DNA of 64,000 nucleotides from Rhodothermales bacterium. GTDB taxonomy: Bacteria; Bacteroidota; Rhodothermia; Rhodothermales; UBA10348. Shown piece after piece: positions 8,901-16,474 of the stretch. Under the pieces are notes generated by a model that was not told where the DNA came from, did no database searches, and saw only the letters and a program-made list of their open reading frames with translations. The DNA lies in contig JAEPNP010000005.1 in NCBI GenBank assembly GCA_017643395.1, positions 248,001 through 312,000 of the forward strand. The letters are read 5' to 3'. The first letter of the stretch is position 1. Each line of letters starts with the position of its first letter. The translations under genes were made by a program, and so were the position numbers.

Positions 8901-9142
8901 TCGGAGCCGTCAAAAACCAGAATGCCGCGACCATTTGCGACAAATACGCGGCCGGATTCGTCCTGTACGGCGTCCCAGTTTTCGTTCGACTCGGCACCCC
9001 AGACCGCCAGGTCCGCGTAGGTGTAGGCGAGACTGTGCTGCGGCGCAGCGGCCACGGGCAATGTGGCGCGTACCGACGGGTCAGCCGGGGAAAACGGCTG
9101 TAACGATGCCGTCTGCGCGCCAACCGGCAGCGACAGCAGCAT
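5966..9142 (-). CDS. Reg_prop/Y_Y_Y sensor histidine kinase
   Basis: A 1058-residue membrane sensor. A periplasmic beta-propeller (roughly residues 40-640, with VFVANGRGILVFDGSDW-like Reg_prop blades) is followed by a Y_Y_Y domain at about 670-735 and one transmembrane helix at about 742-765. Next come a short coiled coil, a HisKA domain (KTSHELRTPI, His near 815) and a HATPase domain (DNAVKF N-box, DTGIGI, GTGLGLAI) at about 915-1030. There is no receiver or DNA-binding output domain, unlike hybrid two-component systems of Bacteroides. A short signal peptide ends at AQT. In-frame codons upstream would extend its hydrophobic core (IILVAVG) but contain no ATG, GTG or TTG, so the start is uncertain. 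The ligand is unknown; the downstream glycan operon may be co-transcribed. Confidence 0.85.
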   Translation of the reverse strand: MLLSLPVGAQTASLQPFSPADPSVRATLPVAAAPQHSLAYTYADLAVWGAESNENWDAVQDESGRVFVANGRGILVFDGSDWRVVTTPRATAVRSLAVGPGNRVFAGAQGEFGYLVPDSISFRFVSLSEMIPETDAGFGNVWTTRADGQNVYFQAPNHLFVWDGNELHTTYSEASYHTSFMTGVGLVLRERGVGLVLYEHGQTTLVPGGDFFADMRVFVLEQDGQDWFIGTRDHGFYRMREGRVTPVATEADNLLQEYWLYSSARSATGELMLGTLGAGLIGMTLDGKVTSRTTADTGLPDDHITAITNVRPSGFLATTQNNGVLFFESPGVSTRWGNLELDAASHVHVNDSQLFVAGGGGLEVTDITSPGAPTRLLEDRRTYMVAEADGRLYVGTDQGLQIWENDELIAVKLPDEQVLALAAYGDGVAAGYRTGLALVEDTTVAHVWSTGDVRSIAVSGEDIWYTTLSSGLSRLARTALGWEHMPFGKADGLPADDRLEVVTVDGLIRVYADDSEGIYKLAAGWFVRDEDLSPQNRATGNNEVWDLVEGPDRRVWIGYADRIEVATLSPRGYTLTSTPTLRYTRSRHEVLATDSTGALWFNRNGHVVRYQSEVDYTAEAPFEVILREVRRRRDGRLLFGGLTAHESGAISTSAEQALQLSWRQNELSIRVSAVYPSDAANLNYSWRVVPGQDEWSPWSTSTLIQPEDLWEGDYEFQVRARDDRGVATEPVTFRFAIAPPLWRTWWAYATYFGMAVCLFWFMYRYQVMVRAQKKAMAQARELEREKVYRRKLEAANSKLTEANRLKDGFLAKTSHELRTPITAILGFTNILQDEWPVGSSSREFLDIIAESSHRLMGALDDLLELAMLRAGTRELFIEPVNLSETIEEVVSPLRLRAGECGLFLRVRGTSRVMVETDRRALMRVLFAMVDNAVKFTEKGGVYVNVNVSRQGHEASLEISVQDTGIGINEEFLPRLFDEFQQESGGEDRTHNGTGLGLAILGGLIELLGGEIDVQSEKAVGSTFTVRFPVQDVQLIGGADRPAERRPRDPRLPGTGKPA

Positions 9143-9265
9143 CCCGACTGCAACAAGTATGATCCTTCGCGAGGTGATATCCGCTGGGAGGTTGGGCTCG
9201 CTTCACCAGCGGTATCGGCGTTTGGAGGTCGTACTTGAGCCCCGGCTGCCGCTCGAGCCTGCTGC

Positions 9266-10345
9266 CTACTCCCAGTCCTCGATCGTCTGCATGATCGCGT
9301 CGACGATCTCGCCTTCTTCGACCGTACGGAGGATTTCCCCCTTCTTGAATAGGTGGGCGCGGCCGCGACCCAGCGATACGCCCAGATCCGCGCCCGCGGC
9401 TTCTCCCGGGCCGTTGACTGCGCAGCCCATGATGGCCACACTCAGGTCCTTGTCAAACTTGCGCTTGGCTACGGCTTCCTCGACCTGCTCGACAATCGGA
9501 AACATGTCGCCGGCGAGCCGACCGCACGTGGGACAGGCGATGATGTTTACACCGGGACGGCCGAGTCGAAGCGCCTTGAGAATCTTGTGGCCGACGTCGA
9601 CTTCGTGCTCGGAATCGGTAGCCAGAGAGACGCGGATGGTATCGCCAATGCCTTCGGCGAGCAGTGCCCCGATGCCGATGGAGCTCTTGATCGTGCCCGA
9701 TTTCAGGGATCCAGACTCGGTGACACCCAGGTGCAGTGGGTAATCGGTACGCTCCGCCAGCAGCTTGTACGCCTGGATCATGAAAAACACGTCCGAGTGT
9801 TTGACCGAGATGACCAGATCTTCGAACCCGTTCTTGGTGCAGATCTCGACGTGGCGCATCGCGCTCTCGAACAGCGCCTCAGGCTGCGGATAGCCGTATT
9901 TGTCGAGAATATCCTTCTCGAGCGAGCCGGAATTGACGCCAATTCGAATGGGCAAACCGGCCTCCTTGGCGGCAATTAGTACCTCACGTTCCCACTCCTC
10001 TTTGCCAATGTTGCCCGGGTTGATCCGGACTTTGGCAACGCCCGCGTCGATGGCCTGCAGCGCGTATTTGTGGTTGAAGTGGATGTCGGCGACGATGGGC
10101 ACCGGACTCCCCTGAACAATGTCCCTGAGCGCGTTGGCGTCTTCGGGCCTGGGGACGGCTACACGGACGATGTCGGCTCCGGCCTCTGCAAGGCGGGTGA
10201 TTTCCTCCAGCGACGTCGTCACATCGTGCGTCTTGGAGGTGGTCATGGACTGAACCGAGATCGGCGCGCCGCCACCGATCTGGACTCCACCCACGTTGAC
10301 GGGGCGCGACACGCGGCGGGGACGTTCTACAGCCTTGACTTCCAT
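9266..10345 (-). CDS. ispG: 4-hydroxy-3-methylbut-2-enyl-diphosphate synthase
   Basis: A 359-residue IspG (GcpE), the iron-sulfur enzyme that converts methylerythritol cyclodiphosphate to HMBPP in the MEP isoprenoid pathway. The TIM-barrel half contains VQSMTTSKTHDV, ADIVRVAVP and VADIHFNHKYAL. The C-terminal [4Fe-4S] half has the CPTCGR and CAVNGPGE cysteine motifs. The length matches the short bacterial form, not the longer form of some chlamydiae and Bacteroidetes with an inserted domain. A second MEP gene, ispE, lies at 18801, so the organism uses the MEP route. Confidence 0.96.
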   Translation of the reverse strand: MEVKAVERPRRVSRPVNVGGVQIGGGAPISVQSMTTSKTHDVTTSLEEITRLAEAGADIVRVAVPRPEDANALRDIVQGSPVPIVADIHFNHKYALQAIDAGVAKVRINPGNIGKEEWEREVLIAAKEAGLPIRIGVNSGSLEKDILDKYGYPQPEALFESAMRHVEICTKNGFEDLVISVKHSDVFFMIQAYKLLAERTDYPLHLGVTESGSLKSGTIKSSIGIGALLAEGIGDTIRVSLATDSEHEVDVGHKILKALRLGRPGVNIIACPTCGRLAGDMFPIVEQVEEAVAKRKFDKDLSVAIMGCAVNGPGEAAGADLGVSLGRGRAHLFKKGEILRTVEEGEIVDAIMQTIEDWE

Positions 10346-10550
10346 GCGATACGAGAGATGAGATTAGGTCTGCAATGCGGGTGGGCTGCGCCGGGTCCGC
10401 AGTTAACCGAAGCTTCTAGCCGGTTGTCGTGGGTCCCTCCGGGGGCCGGGATCCCGCCGAGGGCCGGGGTGCCGCCGGGGGGCTGGGGGTCCCGCCGAGG
10501 CCTGGGGGTCCCGGCGGGCGAATTCCAATGCCGGGCCGCCTGCCGCGGCG

Positions 10551-10811
10551 CTGAAAACACACACCCCCCGTTCCGAGGATCCGAGATCCCGGGATAAATC
10601 AACCAGAGCGACCTCTCACAGGCCTCGAAATCGTGGGTTCACGGCAAAGAGCGATTCTCCTGGGGCGCTTTCGGCCATGGCGGATTATCCCGCTTGAGCG
10701 GGAAAAACTCGAATTACCGTGAACCCCCGAAAACGGGCCGTGGGGAGGGGTGCTGTGAACGATCCATCCTCGGATCTGGACCCCTCCAAACCCCCATGGT
10801 GTTGTTTTCAG
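10551..10811. repeat. Nested inverted repeat of about 260 bp
   Basis: This lies in the 616-bp gap between ispG and the rhomboid pair. Two diverged arms of about 92-94 bp face each other. The outer ends pair CTGAAAACACACACC (10551-10565) with GGTGTTGTTTTCAG (10798-10811). An intermediate TCCGAGGAT pairs with ATCCTCGGA. The inner ends are a perfect 10-bp pair, GGGTTCACGG (10633-10642) with CCGTGAACCC (10718-10727). The 75-bp centre holds a further perfect hairpin, CCCGC-TTGA-GCGGG. It could be a MITE-like element, a pair of dispersed repeats in opposite orientation, or a structured RNA. The rest of the gap (10346-10550) is G-rich with repeated GGGTCCCGCCGAGG-type units. Confidence 0.6.
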
Positions 10812-10841
10812 GTAGTCCGAGTCCGCTCGGCGACTCCTCCC

Positions 10842-10954
10842 GAACGAGCGCCAGCCGGGTAATCCCAGCGACTCCCAATGGACCAGCGCCAGCCGAGCAA
10901 TCCCGGCAACTCCTCCTGGACCAGCGCCGCCCGGCCAATCCCGGCGGCACCTCC
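10842..10954. repeat. Three imperfect 38-nt tandem repeats
   Basis: Three consecutive copies share the core AGCGCC(A/G)(G/C)CC(G/C)(A/G)(G/C)(T/C)AATCCC(A/G)GC(G/A)(A/G)C, beginning at about 10842, 10881 and 10919. They lie immediately downstream of the first rhomboid gene stop. The copies differ by scattered substitutions, as in decaying minisatellites, and no reading frame is conserved. Confidence 0.6.
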
Positions 10955-10961
10955 CCAGAGG

Positions 10962-12017
10962 CTAGTTCCCGGACGCCTCGTACAGCTTGCGCTTCTCTTC
11001 CGGTGTCAGCGAGTCGTATCCACGCTCGGAGATCTTGTCAAGGATCCGGTCGATATCGTTCGAATCGCCGCTTCCGGCGCGACCTCCACCGTCGGCCCGA
11101 CCTGCGCGTGCGGAGCCGCCCCCCGCATCGCCCGTTCCCTGCGCCCCGGAGCCGCTTCCGGCATCGCGCGAAGATCCGTCCATGCGGATAATGCGCGCCG
11201 AGACTCCCGCACCATCACCGCCGGCCGCCTTTTTGCGGCCACGGGACGCCAACCAGGACTCCATGCGCTCGAGCGTGGAACCGCCGGAGGTGGAGCCACC
11301 GCGGGCACCGCGGCGCGAGCCGCCCCCGAACAGTCCACCACCGAAGAACACCCGCGCCCACCCCGAACCGTCACGGCCCATGAGCCGCAGTTTGGCGTAG
11401 GCAAATCCGGTAGCGGCCCCGCCGAAGTGGGCCGAAATAGACGTTCCGCCGGCGGCCAGGAACAGGATGTCCAACGCCAGCAGGCCGATAACGATATAGC
11501 GAATCGGGACGACGCCGATGAGGATCAGCCCGATCGACTTGAAGGGATAGAGCGTCGCCACTGCTGCCATAACACCGAGCACCGCCCCGGAGGCGCCGTG
11601 CACGACGGCACCAAACAGTGGAGAACCGGGAAATGCACCCTTGAGCAGCACCGTGAGGAGCGATCCGCCCAGGGCTCCATACACATAAGCGGCGGTCAGT
11701 ACGTGGGGCCCCTGGAGCTCCTCCAGGTCCCGGCCGATCCACCACAGCCACAGCATATTGAACCCGACATGCAGCAATCCGCCCAGGCCCGGCTGCAGAT
11801 GCAGGAAGGCATACGTGAGCAGCTGCCAAGGCTCAAACAGAATGCCGGGCACTCCGGGGTTAAGCGCCAGATGGTTCCAGACAAACTCCCGAACCGGCTC
11901 GATCAGGACCAGCGGGAATTGCCAGACCAGATAGAGCACGACATTGATCGCCACGAGGGTGCGCAGCGCCACCGGCTGGGACGCATACCACAGACGAAAC
12001 CGCTGCCAGCCACTCAC
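10962..12017 (-). CDS. Rhomboid-family intramembrane serine protease with C-terminal tail
   Basis: 351 residues, starting with GTG inside a GTGA overlap with the upstream rhomboid gene. About six transmembrane helices span residues 15-225. The rhomboid active site is visible: Ser in HGASGAVLGVMA and His in ISAHFGGAATG, with the L1-loop-like region LLHVGFNMLWLWWIG. After the membrane domain come a Gly/Ser/Arg-rich linker and a C-terminal segment (RILDKISERGYDSLTPEEKRKL). I associate that segment with a small domain at the end of Bacteroidetes rhomboids. The protein would cleave transmembrane substrates in the inner membrane; the substrates are unknown. Confidence 0.9.
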   Translation of the reverse strand: MSGWQRFRLWYASQPVALRTLVAINVVLYLVWQFPLVLIEPVREFVWNHLALNPGVPGILFEPWQLLTYAFLHLQPGLGGLLHVGFNMLWLWWIGRDLEELQGPHVLTAAYVYGALGGSLLTVLLKGAFPGSPLFGAVVHGASGAVLGVMAAVATLYPFKSIGLILIGVVPIRYIVIGLLALDILFLAAGGTSISAHFGGAATGFAYAKLRLMGRDGSGWARVFFGGGLFGGGSRRGARGGSTSGGSTLERMESWLASRGRKKAAGGDGAGVSARIIRMDGSSRDAGSGSGAQGTGDAGGGSARAGRADGGGRAGSGDSNDIDRILDKISERGYDSLTPEEKRKLYEASGN

Positions 12018-12682
12018 CAGTACATCCTCCGCTCAGGCTGAATCGGCAATTTGCCGCGCCAATACTGGATCAGGAGAAACGCGAAGAGCATGCCGCCCAG
12101 ATGGGCGAAATTCGCAATGTTCGTCCCGCCCTGCACGCCGAGATACAGCTCCAGAATGCCGAACAGGATGACGAAGTACTTGGCCGGAATCGGAAACAGG
12201 AAGTACAGGTAGATGGGCTGATTCGGAAACATCATTCCGAACGCCATGAGCAGGCCGAAAACCCCTCCGGAGGCACCCACGGTCGGGTAGAACTCGCCCG
12301 AGAAGGTCACGACGGCCAGCTGAATCAGGCCCGCGCCGACCACCGACACCACGTAGAACACCAGAAAGCGATTCGAGCCCCAGGCATTCTCAAGCTGCAC
12401 GCCGAACATCCACAACCCGAACATATTGAACAGGATGTGCGTGACTCCAGCATGCAGAAACCCGTAGGTCAACAACTGCCAGGGCCAGAATTGCCCGCTT
12501 CCCGGCAGACGTGGTGTGCCGGAGAAGTCCAACGGCCACAACGCAAACCAGTTGGTCAACAGGTAATTCGTGCTCGGCACGAACTGCGCCAGAAAGACCA
12601 GCCCATTGATGATCAGCAGGTTCTTGATGACCGGCGGAAACGCCGAGAAACCAAGATTGGGCTGGTAATTCTGTTGGTACAT
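12014..12682 (-). CDS. Rhomboid-family intramembrane serine protease
   Basis: A compact 222-residue rhomboid with six transmembrane helices. The active-site Ser is in VGASGGVFGLL and the His in NFAHLGGML, and a WQLLTYGFLHAGVTHILFNM L1 region precedes them. Adjacent paired rhomboids, one bare and one with a C-terminal tail, are common in Bacteroidetes genomes. The gene shares a divergent intergenic region of about 150 bp with the PBP gene on the other strand, so promoters for both directions should lie in 12683-12833. Confidence 0.92.
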   Translation of the reverse strand: MYQQNYQPNLGFSAFPPVIKNLLIINGLVFLAQFVPSTNYLLTNWFALWPLDFSGTPRLPGSGQFWPWQLLTYGFLHAGVTHILFNMFGLWMFGVQLENAWGSNRFLVFYVVSVVGAGLIQLAVVTFSGEFYPTVGASGGVFGLLMAFGMMFPNQPIYLYFLFPIPAKYFVILFGILELYLGVQGGTNIANFAHLGGMLFAFLLIQYWRGKLPIQPERRMYW

Positions 12683-12833
12683 CTAGAGAAGTCCCCCGAA
12701 AGCCGTGAAATTCGGCCCGTCAGGAGAGACTGGGCGGGTTTCAAACGTATGAGTATAGCGTGCGCGCAATACGCGAGTTGCGCTTGGCCGGCGCCGAACC
12801 ACGCAGGCACCCCCTAAAGGTTTCTGACCGTCA

Positions 12834-15641
12834 TTGAACGAACCTTCCTACCATAGCCTCGACATCCTCGCCGCGCCTTTCGGCAGGGATGAATCGGGCG
12901 ATGTGCTCCTGCCGGAGTACAGGACTCTGGCCAGCATTCTGACAGAGTTGGGGATCGAGTCTGCTGAGGAAGCGCCAACAACGCCGAAAACCCACCGTTC
13001 GGCACCCGCAAACGCTCCCGCGCCCATTAGGGAGAGACGGCTTTACCCGCCGCCTGCTCCTACCCCTCAACCGGCGACCAACGCGCCACCGGCTCAAGCG
13101 CCCGAGCCGGTGGACGCGTCGCCGGCGTATCTGCGCCCGGACGGCCCCGCGTCCCAGGCGGCCCGCCCGTCGCACGGCGCCGCACCCGCCGGCCGTCCGA
13201 CCGCCCCGGCACCTCGGCCCACCGCCCCGTCGCACCGGGGCACCCCGGCACCCCGGCAGACCGCCCCGCAGCACCGGGGCGCCCCGGCACCCCGGCAGAC
13301 CGCCCCGCAACACCGCACGCGCCCACGCAGACCCAACGCCCCCGCTGCGCCGCGCCGAAAGCACCGCAAATTCCGGCTCTGGCACGGCGCGGCGGCCCTC
13401 GCAGGCACCGTCGCCTTCGTCACCATTGTCGCCGCGCTCTGGATCAACGCGCAGGCCAAGGAGGTCATGCGCACCTTACCCCCAGTGCGCATGGACCTGG
13501 CGGCCGAATTGCCGGTCAAATCGTACATCTATGCGGCGGACGGTAGCCAACTGGCTGAAATAGGGCGGGAAAATCGCATTTATGCGGATTTGAGCGACAT
13601 TTCGAGCCACGTGATCGATGCGCTCCTGGCTACGGAGGATCGTCGGTTTTTTGAGCACACGGGTGTCGACTACAAACGATTGGCCCAGGCGGGATGGGGC
13701 GCGATCACGGGCAAGGAGCAAGGCGGTGCCTCGACGCTGACCATGCAGTTGGTCCGCAACGTCTATCCGGAAATCGGCCGGTTGCCGCGGCGCGAGCGCA
13801 AGGTGCGCGAACTGCTGATGGCCCAGAAAATCGAGCAGGTGTACACCAAGCGGGAACTGCTCGAGCTGTACCTCAACAAGATGAGCTTCGGACGCGGCGC
13901 CCACGGCATCGAGTCTGCCGCCCAGACTTACTTCGACAAACCGGCCATCGAGCTGGAGCTCCTGGAGGCCGCGCTGCTCATCGGCATTCTGAAGGGCCCC
14001 AGCTTCTACGATCCGGTCCAGCACCCCGAGCGTGCGCTAGAGCGTCGACGCGTGGTCCTGGTCTCGATGGCGGCAGACCGGAAACTGTCGGAGGGCGTCG
14101 TGCAGCGTTTGGCCAATGAGCCTCTCGGCCTGCGTCTGGCGCCACGCCAGATCCTGAGCGATACCGCTCCGCACTTCACCGAGTACGTGCGACGCGAAAT
14201 GGAGACCTGGGGCCGCGCGAGCGGATTCGACATCTACCAGGACGGCCTGCGTGTGCACACCACCATCGACCCGTACATGCAGGGCCTCGCCCAGCGCGTG
14301 GTCGATCGCCGCATGAGTGACCTGCAGGCCGCCGCGGGCCGAGACTGGGCCGCTCAGGGCCAACCGTTCGCGGCTTTCTGGAACGAGCACCCCTCGTTCG
14401 AGGAAAAGCTGATTCAGCGCTCGGATCGATTCGGTCGCCTCCGGGCACGAGGCGTCTCTCCTGGCACTGCCTCCTACCAGCTGCGCAACGACCTGGCGTT
14501 CATGGACAGTCTGCACGCTGCCAATACCCGTCTGGAAACCGGGCTTGTTGCGCTCGACCCATTCACCGGCCGTGTCATGGCCTGGGTCGGCTCCCGCGAC
14601 TTCTCCGTGGATCAGTACGACAAGGTCGCCGCGGCTCGTCGGCAGCCGGGCTCCACGTTCAAACCGATCCTGTACGCTGCGGCCCTCGAATCCGGGTACA
14701 TGCCGGACCATCTGGCGGAAGACGTCATCCAGACGTACTACCCCGCCCCGTACTACCGGCCCTGGCGGCCCACCAATGCCGGCGGCGGCGCCTCCGGTAC
14801 GGTAATGACGCTCAGGCAGTCCCTCGCCAAGTCAAAAAACACGGTTTCTGCCCGACTGGTACAGCAAGTCGGCGCCACCCGCGTGGCCGACCTGGCTCGC
14901 CGCATGGGCATCAAGTCGGATCTGTTGGAAGTCCCATCGCTCGCACTGGGCACCAGCGAGGTCACGCTGCTCGAAATGGTGTCGGCCTACGGCACGTTTG
15001 TCGCCCAGGGCATGCACTATGCCCCGGCCGTGGTCAGTCGCGTCGAGGACGCGCAAGGCAACGTGATTGCCGATTTCAGTCCTGTCGGACAACGGGCGAT
15101 GCCCTCGCAGCACGCCCATACCATGGTCGAAATGCTGGAGGACGTGACCCGCCCGGGCGGCACCGGCTCCGGCCTTTCAGCCCGCTTCCCCATCCCGGGA
15201 GAGTGGACGGGTAAAACGGGAACTACCCAGGACAATACCGACGGTTGGTTCGTCGCCCTGCACCCCGAATTGGTGCTGGGAGCGTGGGTAGGATTCAACC
15301 AGCCCATCGTTCGTTTCCAGAGCGACTACTATGGGCAGGGCGCCCACAATGCCGGCGTGGTCGTTGCCGACTATTTGCAGGAGGTGGTGGGGGATCCGAT
15401 GTCCGGTGTCGGTCCCGCGCGATTCCGGGCGCCGGCGGGGTATCGCACTCCGGACGCGCCCGCCGACCCGTGGACCGGCGGCCTTGTTGACGAAGGTCGG
15501 CGCTGGGAATTCGAGGAAGAACTGAATCCTTTGCATGACGCGGACGACGTGGCCCTCGACCCGACCGTGCAGACAGGACCACGACCGGCGCCGAACCGGG
15601 GCGCCACCAGCCGACCGGTGCGAAAACGCCTCGTGTGGTAG
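12834..15641 (+). CDS. Class A penicillin-binding protein with long Pro-rich cytoplasmic tail
   Basis: 935 residues, bifunctional peptidoglycan glycosyltransferase/transpeptidase. It starts at TTG; an in-frame TGA 9 nt upstream excludes an earlier start. Residues 1-180 are a Pro/Ala/Arg-rich cytoplasmic region with 13-residue repeats (APRQTAPQHR units, about 140-165). One transmembrane helix lies at about 184-204. The GT51 domain shows EDRRFFEHTG (about 269) and QGGASTLTMQLVRN. The transpeptidase shows SxxK (Ser607 in PGSTFKP), an SKN motif (about 665) and KTGTT (about 793). The tail is much longer than usual for PBP1A, and its binding partners are unknown. LpxH follows after 12 nt. Confidence 0.93.
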   Translation: MNEPSYHSLDILAAPFGRDESGDVLLPEYRTLASILTELGIESAEEAPTTPKTHRSAPANAPAPIRERRLYPPPAPTPQPATNAPPAQAPEPVDASPAYLRPDGPASQAARPSHGAAPAGRPTAPAPRPTAPSHRGTPAPRQTAPQHRGAPAPRQTAPQHRTRPRRPNAPAAPRRKHRKFRLWHGAAALAGTVAFVTIVAALWINAQAKEVMRTLPPVRMDLAAELPVKSYIYAADGSQLAEIGRENRIYADLSDISSHVIDALLATEDRRFFEHTGVDYKRLAQAGWGAITGKEQGGASTLTMQLVRNVYPEIGRLPRRERKVRELLMAQKIEQVYTKRELLELYLNKMSFGRGAHGIESAAQTYFDKPAIELELLEAALLIGILKGPSFYDPVQHPERALERRRVVLVSMAADRKLSEGVVQRLANEPLGLRLAPRQILSDTAPHFTEYVRREMETWGRASGFDIYQDGLRVHTTIDPYMQGLAQRVVDRRMSDLQAAAGRDWAAQGQPFAAFWNEHPSFEEKLIQRSDRFGRLRARGVSPGTASYQLRNDLAFMDSLHAANTRLETGLVALDPFTGRVMAWVGSRDFSVDQYDKVAAARRQPGSTFKPILYAAALESGYMPDHLAEDVIQTYYPAPYYRPWRPTNAGGGASGTVMTLRQSLAKSKNTVSARLVQQVGATRVADLARRMGIKSDLLEVPSLALGTSEVTLLEMVSAYGTFVAQGMHYAPAVVSRVEDAQGNVIADFSPVGQRAMPSQHAHTMVEMLEDVTRPGGTGSGLSARFPIPGEWTGKTGTTQDNTDGWFVALHPELVLGAWVGFNQPIVRFQSDYYGQGAHNAGVVVADYLQEVVGDPMSGVGPARFRAPAGYRTPDAPADPWTGGLVDEGRRWEFEEELNPLHDADDVALDPTVQTGPRPAPNRGATSRPVRKRLVW

Positions 15642-15653
15642 TTTCGCAGCTAC

Positions 15654-16373
15654 CTGACCCTTTTCGTCTCCGATATTCACTTTGACCACGCGCCGCCACA
15701 GGGATACGATCTCCTGTCGGGCAGCCGTGAGGCCGAGCGGGACCTCATCGCCTGCCTGCGCCACCACGACCCGGAGCGAGTGGTCCTGCTCGGGGATCTG
15801 TTCGACGCCTGGATCGAATACCGCGACCTGATTCCCAAGGGTCTGACACGCCTGTTGGGTCTGCTTGCCGAGATGAGCGATGCGGGCCGCGAGGTCCTGG
15901 TGTGCGTCGGCAATCATGATCCGTGGCACCGGGATTACATGGAGCGGGAGCTCGGATTTGAGGTGCTGCGTGCGTCGCAGGTGCGGACCTGGCACGGCCG
16001 ACGGGTTCGATTTGGCCACGGGGACCAGGAAGGAGCCGGCGGATTGTCTTTGTGGCACCGGTTTATTCGCCATCCGTGGGTACATCGACTATATGCAGAG
16101 GTGCTGCCGGGCAGTGCCGGGCTTTCGCTGGCGCGGCGTTGGAGCCGTGCCCTGAAGGACGACCTGGAGCCGGAGGCGATCGCATCGCTGCGAGCGTCGG
16201 CCCAGGCGGATCTGGCCGCTGACCGGGCGGATCTGGTCGTCTACGGGCATGTGCACCACCCCGAGCATTCCGGCGACTACATCAATACGGGGTCGTGGGC
16301 ATTGACGCGCACGTACGCGATGCTGGACGGGCAGGGCGCGAGACTCTTGACCTGGGAGCCGCAAAACTCCTGA
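15654..16373 (+). CDS. lpxH: UDP-2,3-diacylglucosamine diphosphatase (LpxH-like)
   Basis: A metallophosphoesterase of about 239 residues. The conserved N-terminal metal motif (LFVSDIHFDH) lies upstream of the first GTG (15780), so translation must begin earlier. The only plausible codon after the PBP stop in this frame is CTG at 15654, giving MTLFVSDIHF. Other metal ligands are GDLFDAW, VGNHDPWH, FGHGD and YGHVHHPE, a complete calcineurin-type set in LpxH order. The enzyme cleaves UDP-diacylglucosamine to lipid X in lipid A synthesis at the inner membrane face. It sits between two PBP genes, in the same frame as the upstream PBP and 12 nt after its TAG. An unusual start or translational coupling is likely. 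Confidence 0.85.
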   Translation: MTLFVSDIHFDHAPPQGYDLLSGSREAERDLIACLRHHDPERVVLLGDLFDAWIEYRDLIPKGLTRLLGLLAEMSDAGREVLVCVGNHDPWHRDYMERELGFEVLRASQVRTWHGRRVRFGHGDQEGAGGLSLWHRFIRHPWVHRLYAEVLPGSAGLSLARRWSRALKDDLEPEAIASLRASAQADLAADRADLVVYGHVHHPEHSGDYINTGSWALTRTYAMLDGQGARLLTWEPQNS

Positions 16374-16474
16374 CGCGCTGATCCGTATGGGGGGCTCGGA
16401 GCCGACGTCCCCTCGTCGCCCGCCGCCGCCTCGTGCGGCCGCACACGCGTCTTTTTGGACGCGCACATCAGACT

